A stretch of 64,000 nucleotides of DNA from the NCBI RefSeq assembly GCF_900110075.1, contig NZ_FOCJ01000014.1, positions 62,001 to 126,000 on the forward strand, in the 5' to 3' direction. The translations under genes and the position numbers were made by a program. The notes beneath the pieces were generated by a model. That model saw only the letters and a list, made by a program, of their open reading frames with translations, did not search any database and was not told where the DNA came from. The DNA is from Paenibacillus sp. OV219 (lineage in GTDB: Bacteria; Bacillota; Bacilli; Paenibacillales; Paenibacillaceae). Position 1 is the stretch's first letter. Each line of letters opens with the position of its first letter. Shown in pieces: positions 1 through 8,951 of this stretch.

Positions 1-3000
1 ATTAAGTTGATCGTAGCAATGATCTTGAATGCCGCGCTCAAAAAGACTTTTAATAACCTCGTACTTAAAGAATCCACCAATATCTTTAATTTTAGAAATA
101 ATAATATTCAATTCCTTATCTATTTTTAGATACGTGTGTAAGGCCGCCCTTCTGACCGCCTCACTTTTAGAGCCATCGATAATTAGACTTAATGAAATAG
201 GCAACACCTCTTGAATATCATGTCGCATACAGAAATGAATATGATTTACTAATACTTCATCGATGTTTATTCCTTCAGTTAGATTTCTCCAAATTCGTTC
301 TGACATTGAATCTAAGTCGAGATGCTCTTCAAGGTACTCAATCCCTAGCATTTCACTTCCCTCTATCCAGTCAAAGGAAATCATGTCTAATAGTATATTC
401 TTTGGAAAAGTGAGGTTTAACTTTCGGAAAAAGAACCACAAATTTATGCATGTTGTATTCCCACTAGTGCTACCATTAGGATTTTTCGTAAGTGCACTTT
501 TGAAATCGGCATTCTCAACGTTTCTTTCACACCAACTCTTAATCAACTCTCTTTGTTTTTCTGAGATTTCGATTTCTTTGGATGAGGACATTATTTTATG
601 TACCTCATTAATCCAATATGAATCCCAATCCATTGTTCCGACAATGTGGAGAACTCTATCCAACCCAAGGGAAACACTCCCAGCGAGTTGATACAGAAAA
701 CGAACAACAATTTCTGAATAACTTAATCCTTTTTTTTGCAATTGTATTTTTACCTTAATCAATTCATCTTTAGTCATAGCCTGCTTTTCAACATATAATA
801 GCCTAATTTGTTCAACAAAGGCTTCTTTACTAAAAAGTAAATTCAAATCCTGGATTGAACGAAGTTTTCGTTCCTTTTCGTAATCCCTACTATCCTGCAG
901 CAGAAATTTATTTTCGGATACCTCATTTATACGTTTATTAAAGAAGTCTTTTATTTCCCAACTTATTGCCCATTGCAAACTCCACATGTTTTCGTCAGTC
1001 AATTCCCCTTTTAGGTATGTATCGATGATACTTTCAATATGTTCCTCTTTAATTAATAAACCAAGTGCATCCCAATTGTATCTATCCTCAATTTTTTCAA
1101 AAAGAAGAGAATCTATCGCCTTTTGTCTTGTTTTAGTCTTATCAAAAAACACTACAAACTTAGCAGCTTCATTTTGCCAATAATATTTATTCAGATTCTT
1201 ATATAATTCGAAGCAGGCTAAATAAATATTTGAATCAAATTCAAAGGCTTTGGCTGCATTATTGGCAATAGCTTCGACTAGGTCATTCCAAAAATGGTGA
1301 TCCTGTTTTTCCAAATTCTCATTGAAGAACTGAACTATTTTTTGTATGCCTTCGTTTGAGCTAACTTTCTCCAACCCTGCCTCTAGTTCTATTTTTTCAT
1401 TTATTAATCGAGACTCACTATCACTGATGTTAATTCCCACATATTTGATCCCTTCGAGAAAAACATTTACGTAACGATCCACAGCATTACTATTTACTAG
1501 GAATGTGTATAAATTAGTTCGAAGTGAATCATCAGTAGAATGGCGTATAGAATTTACAACCGCCTCAATTACTTGATCCGCTTGAAAATGCAAATAGGTT
1601 AAAGTAGCCAGTGCCGTGCTTCTAATTAATACTTGTTGATTCTCATCCATCAATATCTCGAGTAGAATACTGCATACTTCGCTTCTCTTAGGAAGAGAGA
1701 CTTTCATAAAAATAATTAATTTTAACGCATTCACACGGGTGGTATAGTTCTGGTCAGTTTTAATTTCATTAATCAAAAAGTCGATTGTTGCGATGGATTG
1801 ACCAAAGCGCGCCAGTGAACTCAAGTCAAATTTATCGCGGTTAATCCAGATTTGTTTTTCCTTATAAATGTTAAATACATGTTTAAACAATTGAATACGC
1901 AGTGCTTCTTCCACATGTTCAGTTTCAAAGTATACTATCATTTCAGGATCGTTGTATTGCAGCCACTCCAATAATTGAGTGAATCTTTCGTCACAAAAGT
2001 CTATTATATTTACCAAAAATGATAAAGTATTAACCCAACTGGGTATTACCTTTTTAAATTCAGGTGGAAATGCAAGAAATGTTTTTATTGTACCCAAATC
2101 TTGTCGTGCTAAAATTCTTGCGGCAAGATATTCCTGAAAATTATTATGTTCGAATTGCCATTTGACTCCATTATTATCCACCTGTTTTTTCCAAACTGAG
2201 CAATGTGATAGAATCTCTCTAATATCCTTATTATTAACCAATAAGCATAATTCTTCTTCTGATATATAGTTTCTGCCCAGATCCTCCATGCCTAAAGCTA
2301 ATGATTCAAGGGCTTCTATGAGTGTTTTTCGTTCTTCGTGCAGCTCAAATGTGTTCCTGAAGTGTTCCACATCGTTATTTATACCTTGGGAGAGTAATTC
2401 CTCGTACAATTGGGACTTATTTCTGGGAAGCACTCCATCTTTAATATACATTTTTACCATGCGTATCAAATAGAATGGTATGCATATAAGTTCTTGTAGC
2501 CTATTCTCGTGAATAACATCTTTGAAATCTATTAATTTTGCACCCAATTTAGTTTCGATATATAAGTCAATGTCGTTTTGATCCAAGTCATATAGTACAT
2601 ATGATTTAAACCCTTGTAAGGTTCCTGAAAAGTCACCACTCTCTGACTGATAGAAATTTTTCCGACATGAGATTAGGATATTTATCATAGGGTGCTGATC
2701 AATAAATAATTCTATAAAACGAATTGCATCCTTTTTATATTTGCTCTCAATTTCATCTAAACCATCTAAAATTAATAAGAGTTGGTCATCAGAAACATTT
2801 CTCCAATCACTCCAAAACTCATTTAACAATTCGGTCAAACTACGAGGAGTGTATTTATTTAAATTTATCAATACAGGATAGTAACCACATGGATTGTTGG
2901 ATAGCATCGATGCAAGAAACTTTAATTCGGTTGATTTTCCCGTTCCAGCCCCTCCAAGCAAGGTAATCAGTTTATTTTCTTTTATTACTTCTAATATTCC

Positions 3001-3978
3001 ATGTAATTCCTCAGGTGCTATTAACCAAGAAGCAGAATTAGATTTCTCAAGGTTTATAACCCTTCGGGGAATGTAATCATCTAATTGGGCATAGACAAGC
3101 GGCAGGATAATCTGTTCAATACTTTCTATATATTTCTGTCCTGGTGTATCTATTTCTTTCTGAGCTTTTGGTGACGAATATTGTTTACTAGCAGCAAAAA
3201 ATTGTGTTAATAAACGATATACCGTGCTATTATAATCTACCTTGCATATACTCCGATGATCTTCTTCAACCGAATCCACATCCGAAATATATGGAGCATG
3301 GGATGAAGCAACTCCTACAGCCCAATCAGATTTTCCGTAAATTATTTTTTGCCTAATATGATTAAGAGACGAGACATATCGCAGCCATTTTACACTTAAC
3401 TCATGGAGTTCTCTGCTATATACTTTTAATGAACGCACCTGAACAGAGATTAATTGATCTCCAATTAGGGGAGGGACAAGAGCATATGCTTTAGAAGCAA
3501 CAGAAGCAATGTTCGATCCACCAAACGGTACCGCTAAATAAATGATGCCTCGATTAAGGTTTAAAAAATCATAATTCCCTCTTTCTACCTGTTCAACCAA
3601 CATACTTTGAACAATAACTCCACCCATACTATGAGTTACGAAATAAATCTCTTTATGATGTACTCTAGCTTTTATTTCAGTAAACAATAAATCTGAGATA
3701 TCTTTAATATGATGGCCCTTTAATAAGAAGTTCGTTTTATAACTAAATGAATATATATCATATTCATTAAAGGAATCATCTTTTTTCATAAGAAGAGGCA
3801 ACGGATCACAATTCTTTTTAGTCCATGTTTGAAAAGGATGTCCTCCAAGCCCATGGACAAAAATAATTGCAAATTTATTAGTACTTTCTCGAATTCCATG
3901 CAAGCCTTTTTTGTTACCTAGATCACTACTTTGCGCATCATTCTTTTTTTTGGCTTTACCAATTCTCCATTTCTTCAA
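1..3978 (-). CDS. PGAP1-like hydrolase-NACHT STAND NTPase with helical-repeat C-terminus, partial (candidate anti-phage NLR-like protein)
   Basis: One frame stays open from a TTG at 3978 to base 1 and runs off the window, giving at least 1326 residues. The TTG follows GGGGGAAG at about 7 bases, and no in-frame ATG lies upstream before a stop near 4045. Residues about 35-245 are an alpha/beta-hydrolase: FVHGLGG at 40-46, nucleophile elbow THSMGG with Ser117, and likely Asp218 and His241 (EEDHRSICK), as in PGAP1/DUF676 lipases. A NACHT NTPase follows: Walker A GGAGTGKST at 342-350 (Lys348), Walker B LLLILDGLDEI (Asp405, Asp408, Glu409), an ISCR sensor-like strand, and the motif FEHNNFQEYLAA near 609-620. 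The remaining 700 residues are helical and HEAT-like, without transmembrane segments. STAND proteins of this layout sense a trigger and release an effector, here probably a lipase or esterase. The anti-phage role is inferred. The composition is AT-rich, unlike the core genes. Confidence 0.88.
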   Translation of the reverse strand, partial: MKKWRIGKAKKKNDAQSSDLGNKKGLHGIRESTNKFAIIFVHGLGGHPFQTWTKKNCDPLPLLMKKDDSFNEYDIYSFSYKTNFLLKGHHIKDISDLLFTEIKARVHHKEIYFVTHSMGGVIVQSMLVEQVERGNYDFLNLNRGIIYLAVPFGGSNIASVASKAYALVPPLIGDQLISVQVRSLKVYSRELHELSVKWLRYVSSLNHIRQKIIYGKSDWAVGVASSHAPYISDVDSVEEDHRSICKVDYNSTVYRLLTQFFAASKQYSSPKAQKEIDTPGQKYIESIEQIILPLVYAQLDDYIPRRVINLEKSNSASWLIAPEELHGILEVIKENKLITLLGGAGTGKSTELKFLASMLSNNPCGYYPVLINLNKYTPRSLTELLNEFWSDWRNVSDDQLLLILDGLDEIESKYKKDAIRFIELFIDQHPMINILISCRKNFYQSESGDFSGTLQGFKSYVLYDLDQNDIDLYIETKLGAKLIDFKDVIHENRLQELICIPFYLIRMVKMYIKDGVLPRNKSQLYEELLSQGINNDVEHFRNTFELHEERKTLIEALESLALGMEDLGRNYISEEELCLLVNNKDIREILSHCSVWKKQVDNNGVKWQFEHNNFQEYLAARILARQDLGTIKTFLAFPPEFKKVIPSWVNTLSFLVNIIDFCDERFTQLLEWLQYNDPEMIVYFETEHVEEALRIQLFKHVFNIYKEKQIWINRDKFDLSSLARFGQSIATIDFLINEIKTDQNYTTRVNALKLIIFMKVSLPKRSEVCSILLEILMDENQQVLIRSTALATLTYLHFQADQVIEAVVNSIRHSTDDSLRTNLYTFLVNSNAVDRYVNVFLEGIKYVGINISDSESRLINEKIELEAGLEKVSSNEGIQKIVQFFNENLEKQDHHFWNDLVEAIANNAAKAFEFDSNIYLACFELYKNLNKYYWQNEAAKFVVFFDKTKTRQKAIDSLLFEKIEDRYNWDALGLLIKEEHIESIIDTYLKGELTDENMWSLQWAISWEIKDFFNKRINEVSENKFLLQDSRDYEKERKLRSIQDLNLLFSKEAFVEQIRLLYVEKQAMTKDELIKVKIQLQKKGLSYSEIVVRFLYQLAGSVSLGLDRVLHIVGTMDWDSYWINEVHKIMSSSKEIEISEKQRELIKSWCERNVENADFKSALTKNPNGSTSGNTTCINLWFFFRKLNLTFPKNILLDMISFDWIEGSEMLGIEYLEEHLDLDSMSERIWRNLTEGINIDEVLVNHIHFCMRHDIQEVLPISLSLIIDGSKSEAVRRAALHTYLKIDKELNIIISKIKDIGGFFKYEVIKSLFERGIQDHCYDQLN

Positions 3979-4180
3979 AATTCTTCCCCCGATTATGTTT
4001 TCTTTAAAAACAGTTCCATTGTACCATAAGTTGGTATTCCCTTTTTATATCGTTCGTTTTTACATCTGTTGCTGAGTAAATATGTACTACCCATTTTTGC
4101 TAACAGAAACATTCGTTTTGGCGGTAACCGCCTTCCGAGTGTCCTATCCCTTCAACTCCCGCTCCCTTGTGAAGACAGAA

Positions 4181-4205
4181 AAATACCCTCTCGATGAAGA
4201 GAGGG
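4181..4205 (-). terminator. Hairpin terminator in the gap upstream of the NACHT gene
   Basis: CCCTCTC (4186-4192) pairs with GAGAGGG (4199-4205) around a 6-base loop. Read leftward, the stem is followed by TATTTTT, so it would stop minus-strand transcription, probably that of the gene whose 3' scrap lies at 4370-4555. The rest of 3979-4369 shows no coding sequence, only a weak minus-strand TACAAT box near 4018-4023 in front of the NACHT gene. Confidence 0.5.
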
Positions 4206-4369
4206 CAATCCCACATTAACTGTGTTGAGTAATCAGTGAGAACAACCTAACGAAGTGCTCTCGCCTAATTTGAGCTTTCTTAGTATATAAGTAGAACCGC
4301 ACTCAGAAGAATGCGATTCCTAGTCTAACTATTACATGGAGGGGGCATGTCATGATAGAATTCCTTTTA

Positions 4370-4555
4370 TTACTTTACTAGCTTTCGGCAATATACAATT
4401 AATCCCTCTATCTTGGCTACAATTCGTATTTGTTCTTGGAGTGGGGGAAGGGGGATTAGAATCTTTACAATATTACCTACTGCTAATCTTGGTTGAGCCG
4501 TTGTTGTAGCATATTTATTTAGATTTAGTGCTTTTAAAAAATAACCGCACCACAT
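4370..4555 (-). pseudogene. Remnant of type I restriction-modification specificity subunit (HsdS), C-terminal end
   Basis: About 61 residues survive. They match the end of an HsdS target-recognition half: TTTAQPRLAVGNI, then ILIPLPPLQEQIRIVAKIE, the conserved border between the DNA-recognition domain and the spacer helix. A full HsdS has about 400 residues and two such halves. The frame stays open some way upstream of the ATG at 4555 but leads into DNA occupied by the opposite-strand recombinase scrap. No hsdM or hsdR is present. I read it as a decayed piece of a lost restriction system, consistent with a defence island. Confidence 0.7.
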
Positions 4556-4573
4556 AACATCTGTTAAGTCAAA

Positions 4574-4843
4574 ATGATCAACGACTACAGCATAGAAGAG
4601 CTAGAGACATTAGAGCACAAGAAAGTTGAATTAACCCTTTTGCTCCAGCATGATGAAGAAAAAGAGAGCGGATTCCGCTCCTTTGAAAAACAGGTCAAAG
4701 CTCTACTCAGCCTTGATTTTGAAAACGAAAAGATTCTAAGGTGTATTGTGAGTAAGCTCATTCATAAAATAGAGGTTTATGAGGGCGGCAATATCAAAAT
4801 ACACTACAACTTCCGCAATCCAGAAACAAAAAAGGGAGCGTAA
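4574..4843 (+). pseudogene. Remnant of large serine recombinase, C-terminal end
   Basis: 89 residues, beginning with a leucine/glutamate-rich coiled helix and ending KIEVYEGGNIKIHYNFRNPE. That ending is typical of the C-terminus of large serine recombinases of Firmicutes integrative elements. The catalytic N-terminal domain and zinc-ribbon part are missing, and an in-frame stop sits at 4565-4567 just upstream. Its last codons run into the hairpin that ends rlmCD, so this scrap marks the border between acquired DNA and the core chromosome. Family assignment rests on the tail motif only. Confidence 0.6.
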
Positions 4844-4861
4844 GCCTAGCTTACGACTCCC
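4827..4861 (-). terminator. Terminator of rlmCD overlapping its stop codon
   Basis: GGGAG-CGTAAG pairs with CTTACG-A-CTCCC with one bulge. Leftward, the stem runs into TTTTTT. The rlmCD stop codon (4851-4853) lies inside the stem, and the 3' end of the recombinase scrap shares it. Confidence 0.7.
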
Positions 4862-6308
4862 TCCATTTTAGTAACACTGTACACTCCACATGCACCGTAT
4901 GCGGAAACATATCCACCGGCTGCACCTCTACCGTGCGATATCCGCCATCTTCCAGCACGCGAAGGTCGCGAGCCAGTGTCGACGGATTACACGACACATA
5001 CACCACACGCTCCGGCCGCATCGCCAAAATCGTCTCAAGCAGAGCTTCGTCGCAGCCTTTACGCGGCGGGTCGACGACGATGACGTCGGCGACGATGCCT
5101 TCTCGGCGCCAGCGTGGGATGACAACCTCAGCTAGGCCAGCCTCGAATGAAGCGTTCGTAATGCCGTTCAACTCGGCATTTCGCTTCGCGTCTTCGATGG
5201 CTTCCGGCACAATCTCCACTCCGTAGACGTGTCCTGCCGCCCGGGCCAAGAACAAAGAAATCGTCCCGATGCCGCAATAGGCATCAATAACTCTCTCGCC
5301 GCCGCTAAGCGCGGCGTATTCGACCGCCCGGCGGTAGAGCTCCACCGTCTGTACTGGGTTCACTTGATAGAACGAGCGAGCCGAGATCGCAAAGCGAATC
5401 CCCTCGAGCTCGTCGTAGATGACCTCGCTGCCCCAGAGGACGCGGGTCTTGTCGCCGAAGATCACGTTCGTGTCGCGCGTGTTCACATTCTGCACGATGC
5501 CGGTCACGCCAGGTATCGCTTCACGGATTCGCTCAATCCAGCGCTCCACCTGCGGAATGCGCTCGCCGTTCGTGATGAGCACGATCATCGCTTCGCCGGA
5601 GACGAAGCCGACGCGCACCATCACGTGGCGCAGCAGACCACGGCCTGTCTCTTCGTTGTAGGCCGTGATGCCAAGCTCGCGTCCGATCTCCTTGACGCGA
5701 GCTACGATCTCATCATTGCGCGAGTGCTGAATCATGCACTCGTCCATATCAATGATGCGATGGCTTCCGCGTGCGTAGAAGCCACCAATTAACCGCTCCG
5801 GCGACACCAATCCATCGCCGTCGCCACCTGTCACCGTAGCCGCCATGCCCATCGGCACGGATGCCTTGTTCCGATAACGCCAAGGCTCGGACATGCCGAG
5901 CGTCGGATGCACTACAACCGCGTCGTCTGCCGCGCCTTCCCCAGAACCCGCAACCCGCAGCTTCCCAATCCGCTCCAGGTTGTCCACCACGTGCTGACGC
6001 TTCCATGCAAGCTGTGCCTTGTAGCTCAGATGCTGCAGCTGGCAGCCGCCGCACTGTTTATAGATCGCGCACGGTGCATCGACACGGTCCGGACTCGCGA
6101 CCAGCAGCTCCTGAAGCTTCGCGTAACCGTAAGTCTTCTTCAACTTCAATACCTTCGCGCGCACGCGCTCGCCGGGAAGTGCTCCCTGTATAAAAAGGGT
6201 AAAGCCGTCTGCGCGGCCTACCCCTTCGCCTTCATGCGTCAAGCCGACAATGTCGACGACGACCTCTTCATTTTTCGCCACTGGCACTTGCACTGCTTTG
6301 CCCTTCAT
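4851..6308 (-). CDS. rlmCD: 23S rRNA (uracil-C5)-methyltransferase RlmCD, TrmA/RumA family
   Basis: 485 residues, the usual length for the Firmicutes enzyme that makes m5U747 and m5U1939 in 23S rRNA using SAM. An N-terminal TRAM domain (about 8-68) precedes an iron-sulfur cluster region with Cys80, Cys86 and Cys89 ([11 protein letters not shown]). The C-terminal Rossmann methyltransferase has DPPRKGCD, the catalytic Cys440 in [13 protein letters not shown], and Glu475 in TVHVE as general base. The ATG at 6308 follows GGTAGGAAAAG. The neighbour order dgkB-rlmCD matches B. subtilis yerQ-yefA. Dual specificity follows from the Bacillus homologue and is not visible in the sequence. Confidence 0.93.
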   Translation of the reverse strand: MKGKAVQVPVAKNEEVVVDIVGLTHEGEGVGRADGFTLFIQGALPGERVRAKVLKLKKTYGYAKLQELLVASPDRVDAPCAIYKQCGGCQLQHLSYKAQLAWKRQHVVDNLERIGKLRVAGSGEGAADDAVVVHPTLGMSEPWRYRNKASVPMGMAATVTGGDGDGLVSPERLIGGFYARGSHRIIDMDECMIQHSRNDEIVARVKEIGRELGITAYNEETGRGLLRHVMVRVGFVSGEAMIVLITNGERIPQVERWIERIREAIPGVTGIVQNVNTRDTNVIFGDKTRVLWGSEVIYDELEGIRFAISARSFYQVNPVQTVELYRRAVEYAALSGGERVIDAYCGIGTISLFLARAAGHVYGVEIVPEAIEDAKRNAELNGITNASFEAGLAEVVIPRWRREGIVADVIVVDPPRKGCDEALLETILAMRPERVVYVSCNPSTLARDLRVLEDGGYRTVEVQPVDMFPHTVHVECTVLLKWRES

Positions 6309-6390
6309 CTTTTCCTACCCGCTCCGTTTTCCTCAGGTGTATAGCAATTGATCTTGCTTTTGCCGCACCTTTACTTCTATGCTCTTACCC

Positions 6391-7305
6391 TTATTTATAA
6401 GTAGAATTGCCAGCTTCATCGACAAAAATGTTTAAATGCGATGGCAGCGCCGTGAACGTGCATGGCAGCGTACCGCCATACTCTCCGTCCAGGTTCAGCT
6501 GCACATAATCCGGTGTCGTCACCACAAGCTCGCTCGTGCGGAAATGTACGACATGCGGATCGTTCAAGTGCTCCCCGCGCAGCGCCAGCGACGCCAAACG
6601 GATAAACTCGCCGAGGTTGCACCGCTTCAGTACAACGACATCGAACAAGCCGTCGTCGAGACTCGCCTCTGGGGCTAGCTTTTCGAAGCCGCCGACCGAG
6701 TTACTGTTACAGATGAGGAACAACATAATCTCCTCATGAATCTCGCCAATTTCCTTCGCCCGAATGCGAAGCTCCGTCGGACGGAGGCGGGTCATTTTCT
6801 CCAGACCCTTCATATAATAGGCCAACTGGCCGATCATCGTCTTCAACTTGCTCGGCACCTCATAGGTCAGCTCCGTGAGCGAACCACCACCGGCAATATT
6901 GATAAAATACCGCTGATTCGCCCGACCAAGATCGATCGGCCGCGAGTACTGCTGAATAATGAGATCGCATGCGTACTCCCAATGCTTCGGAATGCCAAGC
7001 GCTCTTGCAAAATCATTCGTCGTCCCAAGAGGCAATATCCCGATAGGAGGCCGCACGTCCTTCTCCGCCAGACCGTTAATGACCTCATACAGCGTACCGT
7101 CACCGCCCGCTGCAATGATCATATCGAAGCCGCGGTCCGCCGCCTCGGAAGCCGCGATCGTCGCGTCACCCTCACCGGATGTCGCATGGCAACTCGTCTC
7201 AATGCCGCCGCGCTCCAGCCGCTGAAGAATATCGGGGAGCCGCTTCTTAATCTCCTCGCGTCCCGACGTTGGGTTATAAATCAGCCTTGCCCGCTTAATT
7301 ATCAC
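6391..7305 (-). CDS. dgkB: Diacylglycerol kinase family lipid kinase (DgkB-like)
   Basis: 304 residues from the GTG at 7305, which has GGGAGG nine bases upstream. Longer upstream starts lack a site. The N-terminal DAGK catalytic domain begins RARLIYNPTSGRE and carries GGDGTLYEVINGL (nucleotide binding) and LPLGTTNDFARALG. The C-terminal beta-sandwich ends near NIFVDEAG. DgkB returns diacylglycerol from lipoteichoic acid synthesis to phosphatidic acid at the cytoplasmic membrane. Length and position next to rlmCD match B. subtilis DgkB (YerQ). Substrate is inferred from the family, since YegS/BmrU paralogues look similar. Confidence 0.88.
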   Translation of the reverse strand: MIIKRARLIYNPTSGREEIKKRLPDILQRLERGGIETSCHATSGEGDATIAASEAADRGFDMIIAAGGDGTLYEVINGLAEKDVRPPIGILPLGTTNDFARALGIPKHWEYACDLIIQQYSRPIDLGRANQRYFINIAGGGSLTELTYEVPSKLKTMIGQLAYYMKGLEKMTRLRPTELRIRAKEIGEIHEEIMLFLICNSNSVGGFEKLAPEASLDDGLFDVVVLKRCNLGEFIRLASLALRGEHLNDPHVVHFRTSELVVTTPDYVQLNLDGEYGGTLPCTFTALPSHLNIFVDEAGNSTYK

Positions 7306-7414
7306 TGCCGCACACCTCCCAAGCTCCAACAACCAATCCGCACTTAGCACTACCTTCTACTATACACGATAGAGGGCTTAGTTCCCAAACTGCCTTCCCA
7401 ACAGTACCCCACCA

Positions 7415-8542
7415 TTACATCGTAGAAAGCCACTTCCGAATCTGCCGCTCCATCCAACGCGCAATCTGCGGTGACGGCAGCAGTGCCCGCCCGTTATACC
7501 GATAGTTCAGACCGGCAAGACGAGTCGGAATGACCGTACGTGTAAAATAACCCTCACTAAGAAAAAGCGGCACCACGATGAACGTATCATCCGGATACCG
7601 CCGCTGCAAAGCCCCGAGCTTGCACGCCGCTTGATTCGGCAGCAGCATCGCGCTATGCGCGCCCGCGAACCCGCCGAGCTCGCGCACCCGCTCCGCCAGC
7701 GCCGCCATGCCATCGCGCCAGCGGCCATGAAACACCGCCTCGCGCGATCCGTGCGCGACAAGCAGAAGTCGCTCCCGCCGCCGCGCCGCAGGCAGCTGCT
7801 CCGCTCTCGCTCCATCGCTCGGCTCGCCAACCGCCAGCGCGTTCAGCTCGCTCTCCCGCTCCGCTGCGGTCAGCTCCGCCAGCGCTCCCGCGCTTTCACT
7901 AGGCTCGCCAGATTCACCCGCGAGCGTCTCGTGCTTCGCCATCGCCGACAGTTGCTCCGTTCCTTCGCTCGGCTCGTTCTTCGCTTTCGCCAAAGGTCGC
8001 TCTTCTCGCGCTCCAACTTCCTCTTTCAGCTCGCATTCCGCCGCCAAAGCTCGCTCCGCTCCCGCGCTTAGCGTGCCATCGCGCCCCCCCGACAACCCCG
8101 CAATATTGCGCAACAACAGTTCCGCAATATCGCCATCGTCGTCGATCGGCACGCCGAACCGCACTCGCACGCCGCGCTGCACTACAAACCGCTCAAGCTC
8201 ACCAACCCGCGCCGCCGATACTGGCTCCATTCCAAAAGCCTGCGCAATGTCGTCCACATGCGTGCTCCCGGACGACACAAAAAGCGGAAGGACGTAGAGA
8301 TCCGTCACACCTTCCGCTTCCAATACATGCACACCGTCTTGGATGAGTCGTCCTTCGACGAGCTCAAGAAATGCAGATACAACCGGCACCTCGCTGCCCA
8401 TAAGGTCAGCGCAGGCTGACACCGCATCATCCACGAGCCTCACCCAATCCGCTTCACGCGATCCGTGGCTTACCACTAATACTCCTGGTTTTGTTCCTGG
8501 GTTTATACCTAACTTCATTCGATCATCATCCCGTACAGGCAC
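7415..8542 (-). CDS. Sirohydrochlorin chelatase (CbiX/SirB family) with expanded linker
   Basis: 375 residues with two CbiX-type half-domains, each opening with an active-site histidine strand: VLVVSHGSREADWVRL near residue 23 and LLLVAHGSREAVFHG near 263. This class inserts Fe2+ or Co2+ into sirohydrochlorin for siroheme or cobalamin. Between the halves (about 150-258) lies an Ala/Glu/Ser-rich stretch with repeated phrases such as GEPSEGA and LAELTAAERE, absent from ordinary family members of 250-300 residues. The GTG at 8542 directly abuts the yerC stop. An ATG at 8518 is an alternative start. The metal used cannot be told from sequence. Confidence 0.85.
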   Translation of the reverse strand: MPVRDDDRMKLGINPGTKPGVLVVSHGSREADWVRLVDDAVSACADLMGSEVPVVSAFLELVEGRLIQDGVHVLEAEGVTDLYVLPLFVSSGSTHVDDIAQAFGMEPVSAARVGELERFVVQRGVRVRFGVPIDDDGDIAELLLRNIAGLSGGRDGTLSAGAERALAAECELKEEVGAREERPLAKAKNEPSEGTEQLSAMAKHETLAGESGEPSESAGALAELTAAERESELNALAVGEPSDGARAEQLPAARRRERLLLVAHGSREAVFHGRWRDGMAALAERVRELGGFAGAHSAMLLPNQAACKLGALQRRYPDDTFIVVPLFLSEGYFTRTVIPTRLAGLNYRYNGRALLPSPQIARWMERQIRKWLSTM

Positions 8543-8833
8543 CTAGCGCCCTGAACGCTCCAGCGCCATTTTGTAACCGTCATTGCCGTAATTGAGGCAA
8601 CGCTTCACACGCGAGATCGTCGCCGTGCTTGCGCCTGTCTCCGCTTCAATTTGATTATATGTCGCACCTTTGCCTAGCATACGCGCTACTTCAAGCCGCT
8701 GGGACAGCGATTGAATCTCATTCACCGTACAAAGATCGTCAAAGAAAATATAACACTCTTCAACCGTCTTCAGCGTTAAAACCGCCTCGAACAACTGGTC
8801 GACTGATTTATCATTCAGCTTCTTTAATTGCAT
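8543..8833 (-). CDS. yerC: YerC/YecD family TrpR-like DNA-binding protein
   Basis: 96 residues starting MQLKKLNDKSVDQLF. The ATG at 8833 has GGGGTGAG upstream, so a longer in-frame start at 8905 is unlikely. The helix-turn-helix region is GATYNQIEAETGASTATIS, followed by RVKRCLNYG, typical of the Trp-repressor superfamily YerC group (about 100 residues). It is read together with the chelatase gene (no gap). The target is unknown. Its place near yerB and purD agrees with B. subtilis gene order. Confidence 0.9.
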   Translation of the reverse strand: MQLKKLNDKSVDQLFEAVLTLKTVEECYIFFDDLCTVNEIQSLSQRLEVARMLGKGATYNQIEAETGASTATISRVKRCLNYGNDGYKMALERSGR

Positions 8834-8951
8834 CGTCCGCTCACCCCTACCAGAACTAATAATATGCTCATTGTAGTCCTTTCTAGTAGAATTTTCAAGC
8901 GTCACCGCTTTACAGAATAGAAGGACTCAAAGCCGCGACGAGCGAGTTTCC

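Noticed and set aside
263-3076. Several plus-strand open frames (for example 263-691 and 2724-2966) opposite the large AT-rich region
   Set aside because: They are antisense to the continuous minus-strand NACHT frame, whose motifs are unmistakable. They lack ribosome sites and family features.
4370-4843. A working restriction-modification system or integrase
   Set aside because: Only C-terminal scraps of about 61 and 89 residues remain, with no catalytic domains.
5229-6344. Long plus-strand frames opposite rlmCD (187 and 145 codons)
   Set aside because: High-GC shadow frames of a confidently identified gene, with no start site or recognisable motif.
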